From contig JAFKFV010000012.1 in NCBI GenBank assembly GCA_017307955.1, forward strand, positions 62,001 to 126,000: DNA of 64,000 bases, given 5' to 3'. Numbering within the stretch: the first letter of the stretch is position 1; each line of letters starts with the position of its first letter. The position numbers were made by a program, and so were the translations under genes. The DNA comes from Allobosea sp. (GTDB lineage Bacteria > Pseudomonadota > Alphaproteobacteria > Rhizobiales > Kaistiaceae). Of the stretch, positions 9,705-17,897 are shown piece by piece. The notes under the pieces were generated by a model. The model did no database searches, had not been told where the DNA came from, and was given only the letters and a program-made list of their open reading frames with translations.

Positions 9705-10622
9705 ATGATCACCGTCTTCGGATCCATCAACATCGATCTCGTCTGCCGCACGGCGCATCTGCCGCGGCCGGGCGAGACCGTGCCCGGTTCGGACTACGAG
9801 CTGATCCCCGGCGGCAAGGGCGCCAACCAGGCGCTGGCGGCGCGGCGGGCGGGCGCATCGGTGCGCATGGTCGGGGCGGTCGGCGGCGACGACATGGCGG
9901 CGATCGCGCTCGCCGAGCTCGAGCGCGACGGCGTCGATCTCGGCGCGCTGGTGCGGCGCGGGCCGACCACCGGCATGGCCGTGATCACGGTGGATTCGCA
10001 TGCCGAGAACACGATCGTGCTCTCGCCGGGCGCCAATGCGCGGCTGAAGGCCTCCGATCTCGACGCCGTGCGGCCCGGCGCCGGCGACACACTGCTGCTG
10101 CAGATGGAAGTCCCCTTCGCGGAAAGTCTCGCGGCGGCGCGGGCGGCGCGGGCCGCGGGCGCGCGCGTGCTTCTCTCGATCGCGCCGTTCCTGCCGATCG
10201 AGCGCGAGGCGCTCGCCGAGGCCGATATCATCCTCGTCAACGAGACGGAGGCAGCGGATCTCGCGCGCCATCTCGGTCTTCCCGTCGGCGCGAGCGGCGC
10301 GGAAACCGTTGCGACGCTTTCCGAGGCGCTCGGGCGCAGCGTGATCGCCACGCTCGGCTCCGAGGGCGCAGTCGCTGCAAGCGAGGGCGCGACCATCGCC
10401 GTGCCGGCGCTCGAGGTCGTCCCGGTCGACACGACCGGGGCGGGCGACACCTTCGCCGGCGTGCTGGCCGCGCTGCTCGACCAGGGCGAGAGCCTCGAGA
10501 CGGCGCTGCAGTTCGCCGCGGCGGCCGGTTCGCTCTCCTGCACGAAGGCCGGCGCGCAGCCGAGCTTCCCGCGCCGCGCCGCCATCGAGGAGGCCCTGGC
10601 CGGCGCCCCTTCTTTTCCGTGA
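9705..10622 (+). CDS. rbsK: Ribokinase (PfkB-family sugar kinase)
   Basis: Predicted to phosphorylate D-ribose or a related sugar at the 5-OH with ATP. The 305 residues carry all PfkB landmarks: N-terminal FGSINIDLV, the substrate-site PGGKGANQALAA (35-46), LVNETEA (177-183), and the C-terminal TTGAGDTFAG with catalytic Asp248. Length matches ribokinases. ATG 9705 follows CGAGGGAATGCC, a fair ribosome site. The importer beginning at 12616 is of the ribose/fructose type, so the kinase may act on the sugar it brings in. Other PfkB kinases (fructokinase, deoxyribokinase) cannot be excluded, but the GGKGANQA motif favours ribokinase. Confidence 0.88.
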   Translation: MITVFGSINIDLVCRTAHLPRPGETVPGSDYELIPGGKGANQALAARRAGASVRMVGAVGGDDMAAIALAELERDGVDLGALVRRGPTTGMAVITVDSHAENTIVLSPGANARLKASDLDAVRPGAGDTLLLQMEVPFAESLAAARAARAAGARVLLSIAPFLPIEREALAEADIILVNETEAADLARHLGLPVGASGAETVATLSEALGRSVIATLGSEGAVAASEGATIAVPALEVVPVDTTGAGDTFAGVLAALLDQGESLETALQFAAAAGSLSCTKAGAQPSFPRRAAIEEALAGAPSFP

Positions 10623-10658
10623 CAAGCGGCCGCCCTTTCCTGTAGAGATTCCATTCAG

Positions 10659-10670
10659 TTCACCAGTGAA
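10659..10670. promoter_or_regulatory. Palindrome upstream of the altronate-dehydratase-like gene
   Basis: TTCAC, two bases, GTGAA form a perfect 5-bp dyad in the 147-base gap after rbsK. An overlapping CATTCA/TGAATG pair widens the symmetry. It is placed as an operator for the dehydratase gene would be, but no cognate regulator is adjacent. Confidence 0.3.
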
Positions 10671-10769
10671 TGAATTCTGCGTCCGTGGGCGTCGTCTCCA
10701 TTGCAGCAGCCGGCCGCGATGCCGATATGCCGCCGAGACCAGGCCCCGCGCCAGCCGATCGAGAGCCCG

Positions 10770-12302
10770 ATGACCGCCACCACGACTGCTCCGCCCAGAA
10801 CCCTTCGCCTCAACGCCGCCGACAATGTCCGCGTCGCGATCGACACCATCATGCCGGGCACGTTCGTCGAGGGCATCGCCGCGATCCAGCGCATCCCGAA
10901 GGGGCACAAGATGGCGATCACCGGCATCGCCGAAGGGGCGCCGGTGCTGAAGTTCGGGCAGATCATCGGCTTCGCCAAGCAGCCGATCGGCCCCGGCGAG
11001 CATATCCACGAGCACAATTGCGGCATGCACGACTTCGACCGTGACTATCAGTTCGCGGAAGGGGCGCATGACGACGGCATGCTGGCGGAGAGCGAGCGCC
11101 GCACCTTCGAGGGCTACAAGCGCCCGAACGGCAAGGTCGGCACGCGCAACTATATCGGCGTCCTCACCAGCGTGAACTGCTCGGCGACCGTCGCCCGCCA
11201 TATCGCTGAGGCGTTCAACCGCTCTGGCCTCCTCGATGCGTTCCCGAATGTCGATGGCGTCGTGCCCTTCGTGCATGGCACCGGTTGCGGCATGGGCGGC
11301 TCGGGCGAGGGCTACGAGACGCTAGAGCGCACGCAGTGGGGCTATGCCAGCCATCCCAATCTCGCCGGCGTTCTGGTGGTTGGGCTCGGCTGCGAGGTGT
11401 TCCAGATCCCGCGCCTCATGAAGTCGTACAATCTCGTCGAGCATGACGGCTTCCGGACCATGACGATCCAGGAGACCGGCGGCACGCGGCGCACCATCGA
11501 GCGCGGCGTCGACATGATCCGCGAGATGCTGCCGGCGGCGAACGGCTTCACGCGCAGCACGCAGCCGGTCGCCGACATCATGGTCGGCCTGCAATGCGGC
11601 GGCTCCGACGGCTATTCCGGCATCACCGCCAATCCGGCGCTCGGCTATGCCTCCGACCTGCTCGTCCGGCATGGCGGTACCACCATCCTCTCCGAGACGC
11701 CGGAGATCTATGGTGCCGAGCACCTGCTCACCCGCCGCGCCGCCAATCGCGAGGTCGGCGAGAAGCTGGTGGACCTGATCCACTGGTGGGAAGACTACAC
11801 CGTGCGCAACCAGGGCGAGATGAACAACAATCCCTCGCCGGGCAACAAGGCGGGCGGCCTCACGACAATCCTCGAGAAGTCCCTGGGCGCGGCCGCCAAG
11901 GGCGGCACCGCGACGCTGCGCGGCGTCTACAAATATGCCGAGCCGATCGATGCGCATGGCTTCGTCTATATGGACAGCCCCGGCTACGATCCTGCGGCGG
12001 TGACCGGCCAGATCGCCTCGGGCGCCAACATGATCGTCTTCACGACCGGGCGCGGCTCGGCCGCCGGCTACAAGCCGACGCCCTCGATCAAGCTCGCGAC
12101 CAATTCCGATCTCTATGCCCGCATGACCGAGGACATGGACATCAATTGCGGCGACATCCTCGATGGCGTCTCGATCGAGAAGAAGGGCGAGGAGATCTTC
12201 GAGGAGATCATCGCCGTCGCGTCCGGCAAGCGCTCGAAGTCCGAGGAACTCGGCTATGGCGACGCCGAGTTCGTTCCGTGGCAGATCGGCGCCGTGATGT
12301 AG
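10770..12302 (+). CDS. Altronate/galactarate dehydratase family protein (UxaA type)
   Basis: Predicted to dehydrate a sugar acid to a 2-keto-3-deoxy acid. The 510-residue product has the two-part UxaA layout: an N-terminal SAF-like domain (about 15-100, ending near GEHIHEHNCGMHDF) and a large C-terminal catalytic domain starting EGYKRPNGKVGTRNYIGVL. Conserved Cys-rich motifs are visible: SVNCSATVA, VHGTGCGMGG, GLGCEVFQ and GLQCGGSDGYSG, plausible ligands for the Fe or Fe-S centre of this family. I took ATG 10770 (MTATTT) after GAGAG; in-frame ATGs at 10701 and 10719 are possible. Altronate, galactarate and related dehydratases share this fold, so the substrate is open. A strong terminator follows. 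Confidence 0.85.
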   Translation: MTATTTAPPRTLRLNAADNVRVAIDTIMPGTFVEGIAAIQRIPKGHKMAITGIAEGAPVLKFGQIIGFAKQPIGPGEHIHEHNCGMHDFDRDYQFAEGAHDDGMLAESERRTFEGYKRPNGKVGTRNYIGVLTSVNCSATVARHIAEAFNRSGLLDAFPNVDGVVPFVHGTGCGMGGSGEGYETLERTQWGYASHPNLAGVLVVGLGCEVFQIPRLMKSYNLVEHDGFRTMTIQETGGTRRTIERGVDMIREMLPAANGFTRSTQPVADIMVGLQCGGSDGYSGITANPALGYASDLLVRHGGTTILSETPEIYGAEHLLTRRAANREVGEKLVDLIHWWEDYTVRNQGEMNNNPSPGNKAGGLTTILEKSLGAAAKGGTATLRGVYKYAEPIDAHGFVYMDSPGYDPAAVTGQIASGANMIVFTTGRGSAAGYKPTPSIKLATNSDLYARMTEDMDINCGDILDGVSIEKKGEEIFEEIIAVASGKRSKSEELGYGDAEFVPWQIGAVM

Positions 12303-12340
12303 GCCGCGGCGCAGCCTCGAGCTCCCGAATCCCTGTTGAA

Positions 12341-12370
12341 GCGGTCACGACCTGTCGTGGCCGCTTTTTT
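12341..12370 (+). terminator. Rho-independent terminator after the dehydratase gene
   Basis: Arms GCGGTCACGAC (12341-12351) and GTCGTGGCCGC (12354-12364) pair over 11 positions with one G-T wobble and are followed directly by six T (12365-12370). It ends the rbsK/dehydratase transcription unit and separates it from the importer operon. Confidence 0.88.
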
Positions 12371-12458
12371 CTTGCCGGGTTGGCAGTCGGCGTGCATCGG
12401 CCCCCGCTTCGGGGCTCGGGGACTCAAACCGCATTTTGAGGTACGCTCATCAAGGCGG

Positions 12459-12489
12459 TTGACCGGACGCGCGATATCCGTCTTATAAT
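12459..12489 (+). promoter_or_regulatory. Promoter of CUT2 importer A operon
   Basis: TTGACC (12459-12464) and a consensus TATAAT (12484-12489) are separated by 19 bases, a little long but with an excellent -10. The next bases include the 8-bp palindrome TAGTACTA (12489-12496) at the expected start site, a possible operator. The gap 12303-12615 otherwise holds only the terminator at 12341-12370 and a GC-rich leader. Confidence 0.6.
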
Positions 12490-12615
12490 AGTACTAGTTG
12501 CCGGGCCGGGAGAGGAGGCCCTGTCCGGCATGCCTCCGCGTGATCGGGCGTCTCGGCGCCCGGCGGTTGTCCGATAGGGCGCGGGCGGGGGCGATCGGCC
12601 AACGGGGAGGGAGAG

Positions 12616-13356
12616 TTGGCGCTTCTTGAACTACGCAATGTCAGCAAGGAATTCGGCGCCATCCGCGCGCTGAACGATGTGAGCTTCACCATCAAGCCGG
12701 GCGAGATCGTCGGGCTGATGGGCGACAACGGCGCCGGCAAATCGACGCTCGTCAAGATCATGTCGGGGATCTACCAGCCGAGCGGCGGCGAGTTGCTGTT
12801 CGGCGGTGAGCGGGCGCATATCCATTCGCCGGGCGAGGCGCGGCGGCTCGGCATCGAGACTGTCTATCAGGACCTCGCGCTGGCCGATAACCTGACGGCC
12901 TCGGCCAACATCTTTCTCGGACGCGAGCTCAAATACGGCTTCGGGCCGTTCAAGCTGCTGCGCCACCGGGCCATGAACGCGCGCGCCGTGGAGTTGTTCG
13001 CGGAGCTGAAGTCGGAGACGCGGGCCGACGATCTCGTCAGACAAATGTCCGGCGGCCAGCGCCAGGCGGTGGCGATCGCGCGCACCCGTCTCACCGATGC
13101 GCGGCTGATCCTCATGGACGAGCCGACGGCGGCGATCTCCGTGCGTCAGGTCGCCGAGGTGCTCGGCCTCATCCATCGCCTGCGCGACGCGGGCATCGCC
13201 GTGATCCTGATCTCGCACCGCATGCCGGACGTGTTCGCCGTCTGCGAGCGCGTCATCGTCATGCGGCGCGGCTCCAAGGTCGCCGACAAGCCTGTCGCCG
13301 GCTCCTCGCCCGAGGAAGTCACGGCGCTCATCACCGGTGCGCTCGAGGCGGCATGA
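12616..13356 (+). CDS. CUT2 sugar ABC importer A, single-domain ATPase
   Basis: Cytoplasmic ATPase energising sugar uptake. It has one nucleotide-binding domain of 246 residues with Walker A GDNGAGKST (about 35-43), the Q-loop around VYQD, ABC signature MSGGQRQ, Walker B LILMDEPTA and switch His in ISHRM. Most CUT2 ATPases (RbsA type) are about 500 residues with two domains; a single-domain form resembles the rhizobial fructose importer FrcA, so the subunit probably dimerises. The start is a TTG at 12616 behind a strong GGGGAGGGAGAG site; no ATG fits the conserved LLELRNVSKEFG opening. Its stop overlaps the permease start (ATGA). Confidence 0.92.
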   Translation: MALLELRNVSKEFGAIRALNDVSFTIKPGEIVGLMGDNGAGKSTLVKIMSGIYQPSGGELLFGGERAHIHSPGEARRLGIETVYQDLALADNLTASANIFLGRELKYGFGPFKLLRHRAMNARAVELFAELKSETRADDLVRQMSGGQRQAVAIARTRLTDARLILMDEPTAAISVRQVAEVLGLIHRLRDAGIAVILISHRMPDVFAVCERVIVMRRGSKVADKPVAGSSPEEVTALITGALEAA

Positions 13357-14381
13357 TGGCTGATACGGTCCAGGGTTTCTCCAATGTCCGCCGCACCCGC
13401 TTCTGGCAGCGCGGCTTCTTCGCCAGCCAGACGGCCTATGTGCTCCTGGCGCTCATCGTGCTCGTCTTCGCGATGAGCCTCGCCTCCGGCAATTTCCTGT
13501 CGCCGGGCAACATCTCGAACATCGTCCGCAACTTCTCGTTCATCGCCATCGCGACGCTCGGCATCACGCTGGTCATCATCACCGGCGGCATCGACCTTTC
13601 GGTCGGATCGACCATGGCTTTGTCGGCAACGACGACATCGCTGACCATGGTCGGCCTCACGGCGGCCGGCTTCTATCCGTTCCCGGGCTCGCAGCTGATC
13701 CTGGCGCTCATCGCCGGTTTCGGCACGGCGGCGATCATCGGCTTCGCGAACGGCTTTGCCATTGCGAAGCTGAAGCTGTCGCCCTTCGTGACGACGCTTG
13801 GCTCGCTCTCCATCGTGCGCGGTCTCACTTATGTCGCGACGCAGGGGCGCGGCACCGCGCCGACGGGGCCGGACAAGGCGCTGTTCCTGGCGATCACCTC
13901 GGGCCAGGTCGGCGGCATTCCCGTCAGCTTCCTCTATCTGGTCGCGCTCGCCGTGCTGATGTGGCTGGTGCTCAACCACACCGCCTGGGGCCGGCATGTC
14001 TATGCGATCGGCGGCAACGAGGCGGCGGGAAGGCTGACCGGCGTCCCCGTCGACCGGGTGAAGATCCAGGTCTATGTGCTGTGCTCGCTGGCGGCCGGCT
14101 TCAACGGCATCATCATCTCGGGCTGGCTCGGCTCGGCGCCGGCCAATCTCGCCCAGGCCTATGAGCTCACCATCATCGCGGCAGCCGTCATCGGCGGCGC
14201 CAACCTCGCCGGCGGCGTCGGAGGCGCCGCGGGCGCGATCATCGGCTGCATCCTGATAGAGGTCATCCGCAATGGCCTGGTGCTCGCGCGGGTGGATCCC
14301 TACTGGCAGCAGACACTCGTCGGTTGCATCATCGTCGCGGCGGTCCTCGTCGACCGCTTCAGATCACTGCGCAGCGGCTGA
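13353..14381 (+). CDS. CUT2 sugar ABC importer A, permease
   Basis: Inner-membrane permease of the RbsC/FrcC family, 342 residues, with about eight to ten hydrophobic segments. Family landmarks are present: ITGGIDLSVGS near residue 75, LSPFVTTLGSLSIVRGLTY, the cytoplasmic coupling stretch IGGNEAAGRLTGVPVDRVK, and AAVIGGANLAGGVGGAAGAIIGC near the end. The ATG overlaps the ATPase stop codon, indicating translational coupling; a second ATG follows immediately. Fructose or ribose are plausible ligands because of the ATPase type and the ribokinase upstream, but this is inference. Confidence 0.93.
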   Translation: MMADTVQGFSNVRRTRFWQRGFFASQTAYVLLALIVLVFAMSLASGNFLSPGNISNIVRNFSFIAIATLGITLVIITGGIDLSVGSTMALSATTTSLTMVGLTAAGFYPFPGSQLILALIAGFGTAAIIGFANGFAIAKLKLSPFVTTLGSLSIVRGLTYVATQGRGTAPTGPDKALFLAITSGQVGGIPVSFLYLVALAVLMWLVLNHTAWGRHVYAIGGNEAAGRLTGVPVDRVKIQVYVLCSLAAGFNGIIISGWLGSAPANLAQAYELTIIAAAVIGGANLAGGVGGAAGAIIGCILIEVIRNGLVLARVDPYWQQTLVGCIIVAAVLVDRFRSLRSG

Positions 14382-14467
14382 GGGGCCGCTGCGGAGCGAG
14401 CGGGCGGCTCGTCGTCGCCCGCAAATGTGGGGGAACCCGGCGCATCCGGGTCACAAGGAGGAGAGCA

Positions 14468-15412
14468 ATGAACATCCTGAAATCGCTCGCGGCCGTTGCG
14501 CTCGCGTCGGTTGCCCTGTCCGGCGTCGCCCATGCCGCCGACAGCTACAAGTTCGCCGTCGTTCCGAAGGCGATGAACAACCCGTTCTTCGACCTCGCCC
14601 GCGACGGCTGCATGGAAGAGGCCAAGAAGCTCGGCAATATCGAGTGCATCTACCAGGGCCCGGTCGAGCATGAGCCGGCCACCCAGGCCCAGATCATCGA
14701 CGACCTGATCACGCAGAAGGTCGACGGCCTCGCCATCTCGGTCTCCGACGCCGCCGCCGCGACGACGCTGATCAACAAGGCGGTGGAAGCCGGTATCCCG
14801 GTCATCACCTTCGATTCGGACGCGGCCGACTCCAAGCGTTCCGCCTATGTCGGCACCGACAACAAGGAGTTCGGCAAGGCGCTCGGCGAGGAACTGCTGA
14901 AGCTGAAGCCGGAAGGCGGCACCTATGGCATGATCTCGGGCGGCGCCGCCGCTCCGAACCTCGCCCTTCGAGTCGACGGCGTTCGTGAGGCCCTGAAGGG
15001 CTCGAAGTGGACCGAGGTGCCCGGTTCGCCCACCTTCTCGAACGACGACGTGACGCTCGCCGTCCAGCAGGCCGGCGATCTCAAGACCGCCAATCCGGAC
15101 ATCGCCGCGATCGTTCCGGTCGGCGGCTGGCCGATGTTCGCGCCCGACGGCTGGAAGAACTTCGTCGAGCCGTTCAAGGCCGACGTCGCTTCGAAGAAGC
15201 TGGCCCTCGTCGTCGCCGACACGCTGCCGGTGCAGCTCGAGCTGCTGCGCGACGGCTATGCCAATGCGCTTGTCGGCCAGCGGCCGCACGAGATGGGCGT
15301 CGTCGCCATGCAGACGCTGCTGAAGCTGAAGAAGGGCGAGAAGGTCGACGAGATCATCTATACCGGTCTCGATCGCGTCACGTCCGCCAATGTCGGCGAG
15401 TTCCTGAAGTAA
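14468..15412 (+). CDS. CUT2 sugar ABC importer A, periplasmic binding protein
   Basis: Periplasmic type-1 sugar-binding protein of 314 residues. It has a Sec signal peptide (MNILKSLAAVALASVALSG then AHA, cleavage near residue 24). The mature protein opens YKFAVVPKAMNNPFFDLARDG, contains the hinge stretch ITFDSDAADSKR with YVGTDN, and ends with LDRVTSANVGEFLK. This closely resembles fructose/ribose-type binding proteins. ATG 14468 is preceded by AAGGAGGAGAGCA, the best ribosome site of this operon, in keeping with the excess of binding protein such systems need. Two Cys (near DGCMEEA and IECIYQ) could form a disulphide. It is last in the operon. Confidence 0.93.
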   Translation: MNILKSLAAVALASVALSGVAHAADSYKFAVVPKAMNNPFFDLARDGCMEEAKKLGNIECIYQGPVEHEPATQAQIIDDLITQKVDGLAISVSDAAAATTLINKAVEAGIPVITFDSDAADSKRSAYVGTDNKEFGKALGEELLKLKPEGGTYGMISGGAAAPNLALRVDGVREALKGSKWTEVPGSPTFSNDDVTLAVQQAGDLKTANPDIAAIVPVGGWPMFAPDGWKNFVEPFKADVASKKLALVVADTLPVQLELLRDGYANALVGQRPHEMGVVAMQTLLKLKKGEKVDEIIYTGLDRVTSANVGEFLK

Positions 15413-15427
15413 GGCTCGCCTGAAGTC

Positions 15428-15455
15428 GCGCCGCGGCGGTGGGCAGCCGCGGCGC
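15428..15455. terminator. GC hairpin between convergent operon A and mntH
   Basis: Perfect 9-bp arms GCGCCGCGG (15428-15436) and CCGCGGCGC (15447-15455) flank a 10-base loop in the 66-base convergent gap. An outer TGAA/TTCA pair adds to the stem. There is no long T run, so it may be a bidirectional weak terminator or a 3' stabiliser. Confidence 0.55.
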
Positions 15456-15478
15456 ATTCAAGCTCTTGCGGCGGGCGC

Positions 15479-16828
15479 TCAGCTCGTCGCAACGTCGTAG
15501 AGCAGCTTCATATTGAGCACGATGATGATCGCCGCCGTCACGGCCGCGATCGCCGTCAGCCAGCGCGGGGCCAGGAACTTGCCCATCTTGCGTCGCTCGG
15601 CCGTGAACATGACCAGCGGCACGACGGCGAAGGGAAGCTGCAGGCTCAGGATGACCTGCGACAGGATCAGGAGTTTGCCCGTTCCCTCCGCGCCATAGGC
15701 GATCGTCACCGCCGCCGCCGGCACGATGGCGATGCCGCGCGTGATCAGCCGCCGCAGCCAGGGCTGCAGGCGGATATTGATGAAACCCTCCATGACGATC
15801 TGGCCGGCCATGGTCGCCGTCACGGTCGAGTTCAGGCCGCAGCAGAGCAGCGCCACGGCGAAGAGCGTCGGCGCGAGCGCCGAGCCGAGCAGCGGGTGCA
15901 GCAGCGCATAGGCCTTGTCGAGTTCCACGACGTCGTGTTCGCCGCGCGCATGGAAGGCCGAGGCGGCGAGGATCAGGATCGACGCGTTGATCGTCAGCGC
16001 AAACATCAACGCCAGCGTCGAGTCGATCGTCGCATATTTGATCGCGTCGCGCTTTCCCGCGTCGTCGGTCGCATAGGCTCTCGTCTGCACGATGCCGGAA
16101 TGCAGATAGAGATTATGCGGCATGACCGTCGCGCCGATGATGCCGAGCGCGAGATAGAGCATGTCGGGATTGGTGACGAGTTCCGTGGTCGGCGCGAAGC
16201 CGCGAATGACACCGCCCCAGTCCGGGCTCGCCATCAGGATCTGCACCAGAAAGGACGCCGCGATCACGCCGAGCAGCGTGATGACGAGCGCCTCGACGAA
16301 GCGGAACCCCTTCGCCTGCAGCCACAGGACGAGAAAGACGTCCAGCGAGGTGATGATGACGCCGATCTCGAGCGGGATGCCGAACAGGAGATTGAGGCCG
16401 ATCGCCGTGCCGATGACCTCGGCGAGGTCGGTGGCGCAGATGGCGATCTCGGCGAGGATCCACAGCACGAAGGCGACGGGCGCCGGATAGGCGTCGCGGC
16501 AGGCCTGGGCGAGGTCGCGGCCGGTCGCCACCGCGAGGCGTGCCGCCAGCGCCTGCAGGATGATCGCCATGATGTTGGAGAGCAGCGCGACGAAGAGCAG
16601 CGTGTAGCCGAAGGACGAGCCGCCGGCGAGCGAGGTCGCCCAGTTGCCGGGGTCCATATAGCCGACTGCGACGAGATAGCCCGGCCCGAGAAAGGCCGCC
16701 GCCTTTCGCCAGGCCGGCCCGGATGAGGCGACCCTCACCGAGCCATGCACCTCCGACATCGATGGAAGACCGCGCTCACGCCGCCAGCCCGTCGCCTCGC
16801 TCTGCTGCTCAGTGTCCAGCACGCGCAT
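15479..16828 (-). CDS. mntH: Proton-coupled manganese/divalent-metal transporter (Nramp)
   Basis: Imports Mn2+ (possibly Fe2+) across the inner membrane with protons. The 449-residue protein has about eleven hydrophobic segments, the metal-binding DPGN of helix 1 (59-62, [10 protein letters not shown]), the helix 6 motif MPHNLYLHS, and the family stretch [22 protein letters not shown]. The frame is open to 16999, but that upstream part is Arg-rich and covers the operator; ATG 16828 is preceded by GGGATAGGATC and lies 18 bases from a 19-bp palindrome. The palindrome implies repression by a metal-sensing Fur-family protein. Confidence 0.95.
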   Translation of the reverse strand: MRVLDTEQQSEATGWRRERGLPSMSEVHGSVRVASSGPAWRKAAAFLGPGYLVAVGYMDPGNWATSLAGGSSFGYTLLFVALLSNIMAIILQALAARLAVATGRDLAQACRDAYPAPVAFVLWILAEIAICATDLAEVIGTAIGLNLLFGIPLEIGVIITSLDVFLVLWLQAKGFRFVEALVITLLGVIAASFLVQILMASPDWGGVIRGFAPTTELVTNPDMLYLALGIIGATVMPHNLYLHSGIVQTRAYATDDAGKRDAIKYATIDSTLALMFALTINASILILAASAFHARGEHDVVELDKAYALLHPLLGSALAPTLFAVALLCCGLNSTVTATMAGQIVMEGFINIRLQPWLRRLITRGIAIVPAAAVTIAYGAEGTGKLLILSQVILSLQLPFAVVPLVMFTAERRKMGKFLAPRWLTAIAAVTAAIIIVLNMKLLYDVATS

Positions 16829-16846
16829 GATCCTATCCCAGATGAA

Positions 16847-16865
16847 AATGCGAATTATTCGCATT
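16847..16865. promoter_or_regulatory. Fur/Mur-like operator of mntH
   Basis: AATGCGAAT, one central base, ATTCGCATT: a perfect 19-bp palindrome 18 bases upstream of mntH. Size, A/T-rich core and location fit binding sites of Fur-superfamily regulators; in rhizobia the manganese-responsive member is called Mur. The regulator itself is not in this window. Confidence 0.75.
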
Positions 16866-16910
16866 AAGGGATGGGCCGCAGCGAATGTCAACGCGAAAGG
16901 CACGGCGATG

Positions 16911-16935
16911 CGTGCCCGGGCTTTGGCCGGGCACG
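16911..16935. repeat. Palindromic GC hairpin in the mntH-arsR gap
   Basis: CGTGCCCGG (16911-16919) and CCGGGCACG (16927-16935) pair perfectly around a 7-base loop. The core CCCGGGCT resembles the palindromic element at 21364-21449 and may be another copy of the same repeat family. It lies between divergent genes, so a terminator role is unlikely. Confidence 0.5.
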
Positions 16936-17013
16936 AGGCCAGGGACGAGCGGCGGCGGTGTCCGGCCCCAAGCGGCCTGTCTCCTGCTGCTACCGACACA
17001 GGCTTGCGAATCG

Positions 17014-17031
17014 CATAAGTATCGGCTTATG
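17014..17031. promoter_or_regulatory. Dyad operator just upstream of the ArsR-type gene
   Basis: CATAAG (17014-17019), six bases, CTTATG (17026-17031), with weaker symmetry further out (TGCG left, CGCA right). It abuts the start codon of the ArsR-family gene, the usual place for autorepression by this family. Confidence 0.55.
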
Positions 17032-17039
17032 TATTGCGC

Positions 17040-17357
17040 ATGATGCTGCCCGATACGTTCCGTGCCCTTGCCGATCCGACCCGCCGTGCCGTCTTCGAGC
17101 GGCTCGCAGCCAGCGAAATGAGCGTGAGTCAGCTCACCGCGCGCTTCGAGGTTTCGCAGCCCGCCATCTCGCAACATCTCGCGACGCTGAAGGCAGCGGG
17201 ACTCGTCACCGAGCGGCGCGAGGGCCGCTTCGCCTATTACCGCGCAGCGCCCGAAGGGCTGGCGCCGCTCGTGGACTGGATCGACCGCTATCGCAGCTTC
17301 TGGCCGGAGCGGATCGATCGCCTCAAGGACATCCTGAAAGGACTGGACGATGACTGA
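17040..17357 (+). CDS. ArsR-family transcriptional regulator
   Basis: Small winged-helix DNA-binding protein of about 105 residues. It opens with MMLPDTFRALADPTRRAVFERL and has the recognition helix in FEVSQPAISQHLATLKAAGLV followed by a wing, ERREGRFAYYRA. No Cys-rich metal-binding box is present, so it is not an arsenic or zinc sensor by sequence. It overlaps the next gene, an AHSA1-type SRPBCC protein, by 8 bases; ArsR/AHSA1 pairs are a recurrent operon type. The start may be ATG 17040 or 17043 (or TTG 17034). It is probably autoregulated through the adjoining dyad. Confidence 0.9.
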   Translation: MMLPDTFRALADPTRRAVFERLAASEMSVSQLTARFEVSQPAISQHLATLKAAGLVTERREGRFAYYRAAPEGLAPLVDWIDRYRSFWPERIDRLKDILKGLDDD

Positions 17358-17859
17358 CCGTGAGCCGGGACATGAGACCAAGACTGTCGCGCTGGTGCTC
17401 GAGACCGAGCTCGACGCGCCGGCGAACCGCGTGTGGCGGGCGCTCACCGACGCGTCCATCGTCTCGCAATGGCTGATGGCCGCGACCCCCGGCGGGGACG
17501 GCGCCATGTACCTTGCCGATCCGCTGCTCGGCGACGGCATCGTCGCGGAAATCGTCGAGAGCGACGCCCCGAGCCGCCTCGTCTGGCGCTGGCGTCACGA
17601 GGCGGACGGCCAGGCGCTCGACAGCACGGTGCGCTTCGAGCTCACGCCGATCGGCGAGCGACGCACGCATCTGCGCCTCGTGCATGATGGCTTCATCGTC
17701 CCTGCCGAGCAGCCCGTCGACCGTGTCGTCACGGTAGAGGAGGACTCCTTCGTCCTGCTGCCGCTGGCGAGCCTCGTCGCGCGCCGCCGCATCCGCCGTC
17801 CGCGCCCGGAAGCTCTGCATCGCGGCGCGCTTCCCACCACCATGCGACTCGCCGCCTAA
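17350..17859 (+). CDS. SRPBCC / AHSA1-type ligand-binding domain protein
   Basis: Cytoplasmic START-like fold protein of 169 residues, with the AHSA1 opening ALVLETELDAPANRVWRALTDASIVSQWL and a later stretch RTHLRLVHDGF. These proteins bind hydrophobic ligands, and the paired ArsR regulator usually controls them; no enzymatic activity can be assigned. The N-terminal 10 residues overlap the arsR 3' end, so translation is coupled. The C-terminal 30 residues are Arg-rich (RRRIRRPRP) and less typical, which may reflect lineage-specific extension. Confidence 0.85.
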   Translation: MTDREPGHETKTVALVLETELDAPANRVWRALTDASIVSQWLMAATPGGDGAMYLADPLLGDGIVAEIVESDAPSRLVWRWRHEADGQALDSTVRFELTPIGERRTHLRLVHDGFIVPAEQPVDRVVTVEEDSFVLLPLASLVARRRIRRPRPEALHRGALPTTMRLAA

Positions 17860-17897
17860 CCCCTGCCGCCTAAGTCCTGCCGCCCGAGGAGAGTGCC

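Noticed and set aside
9399..11276. Upstream extension of the opgG frame
   Set aside because: It is antisense to rbsK and the dehydratase gene, and the Tat signal begins at 9398.
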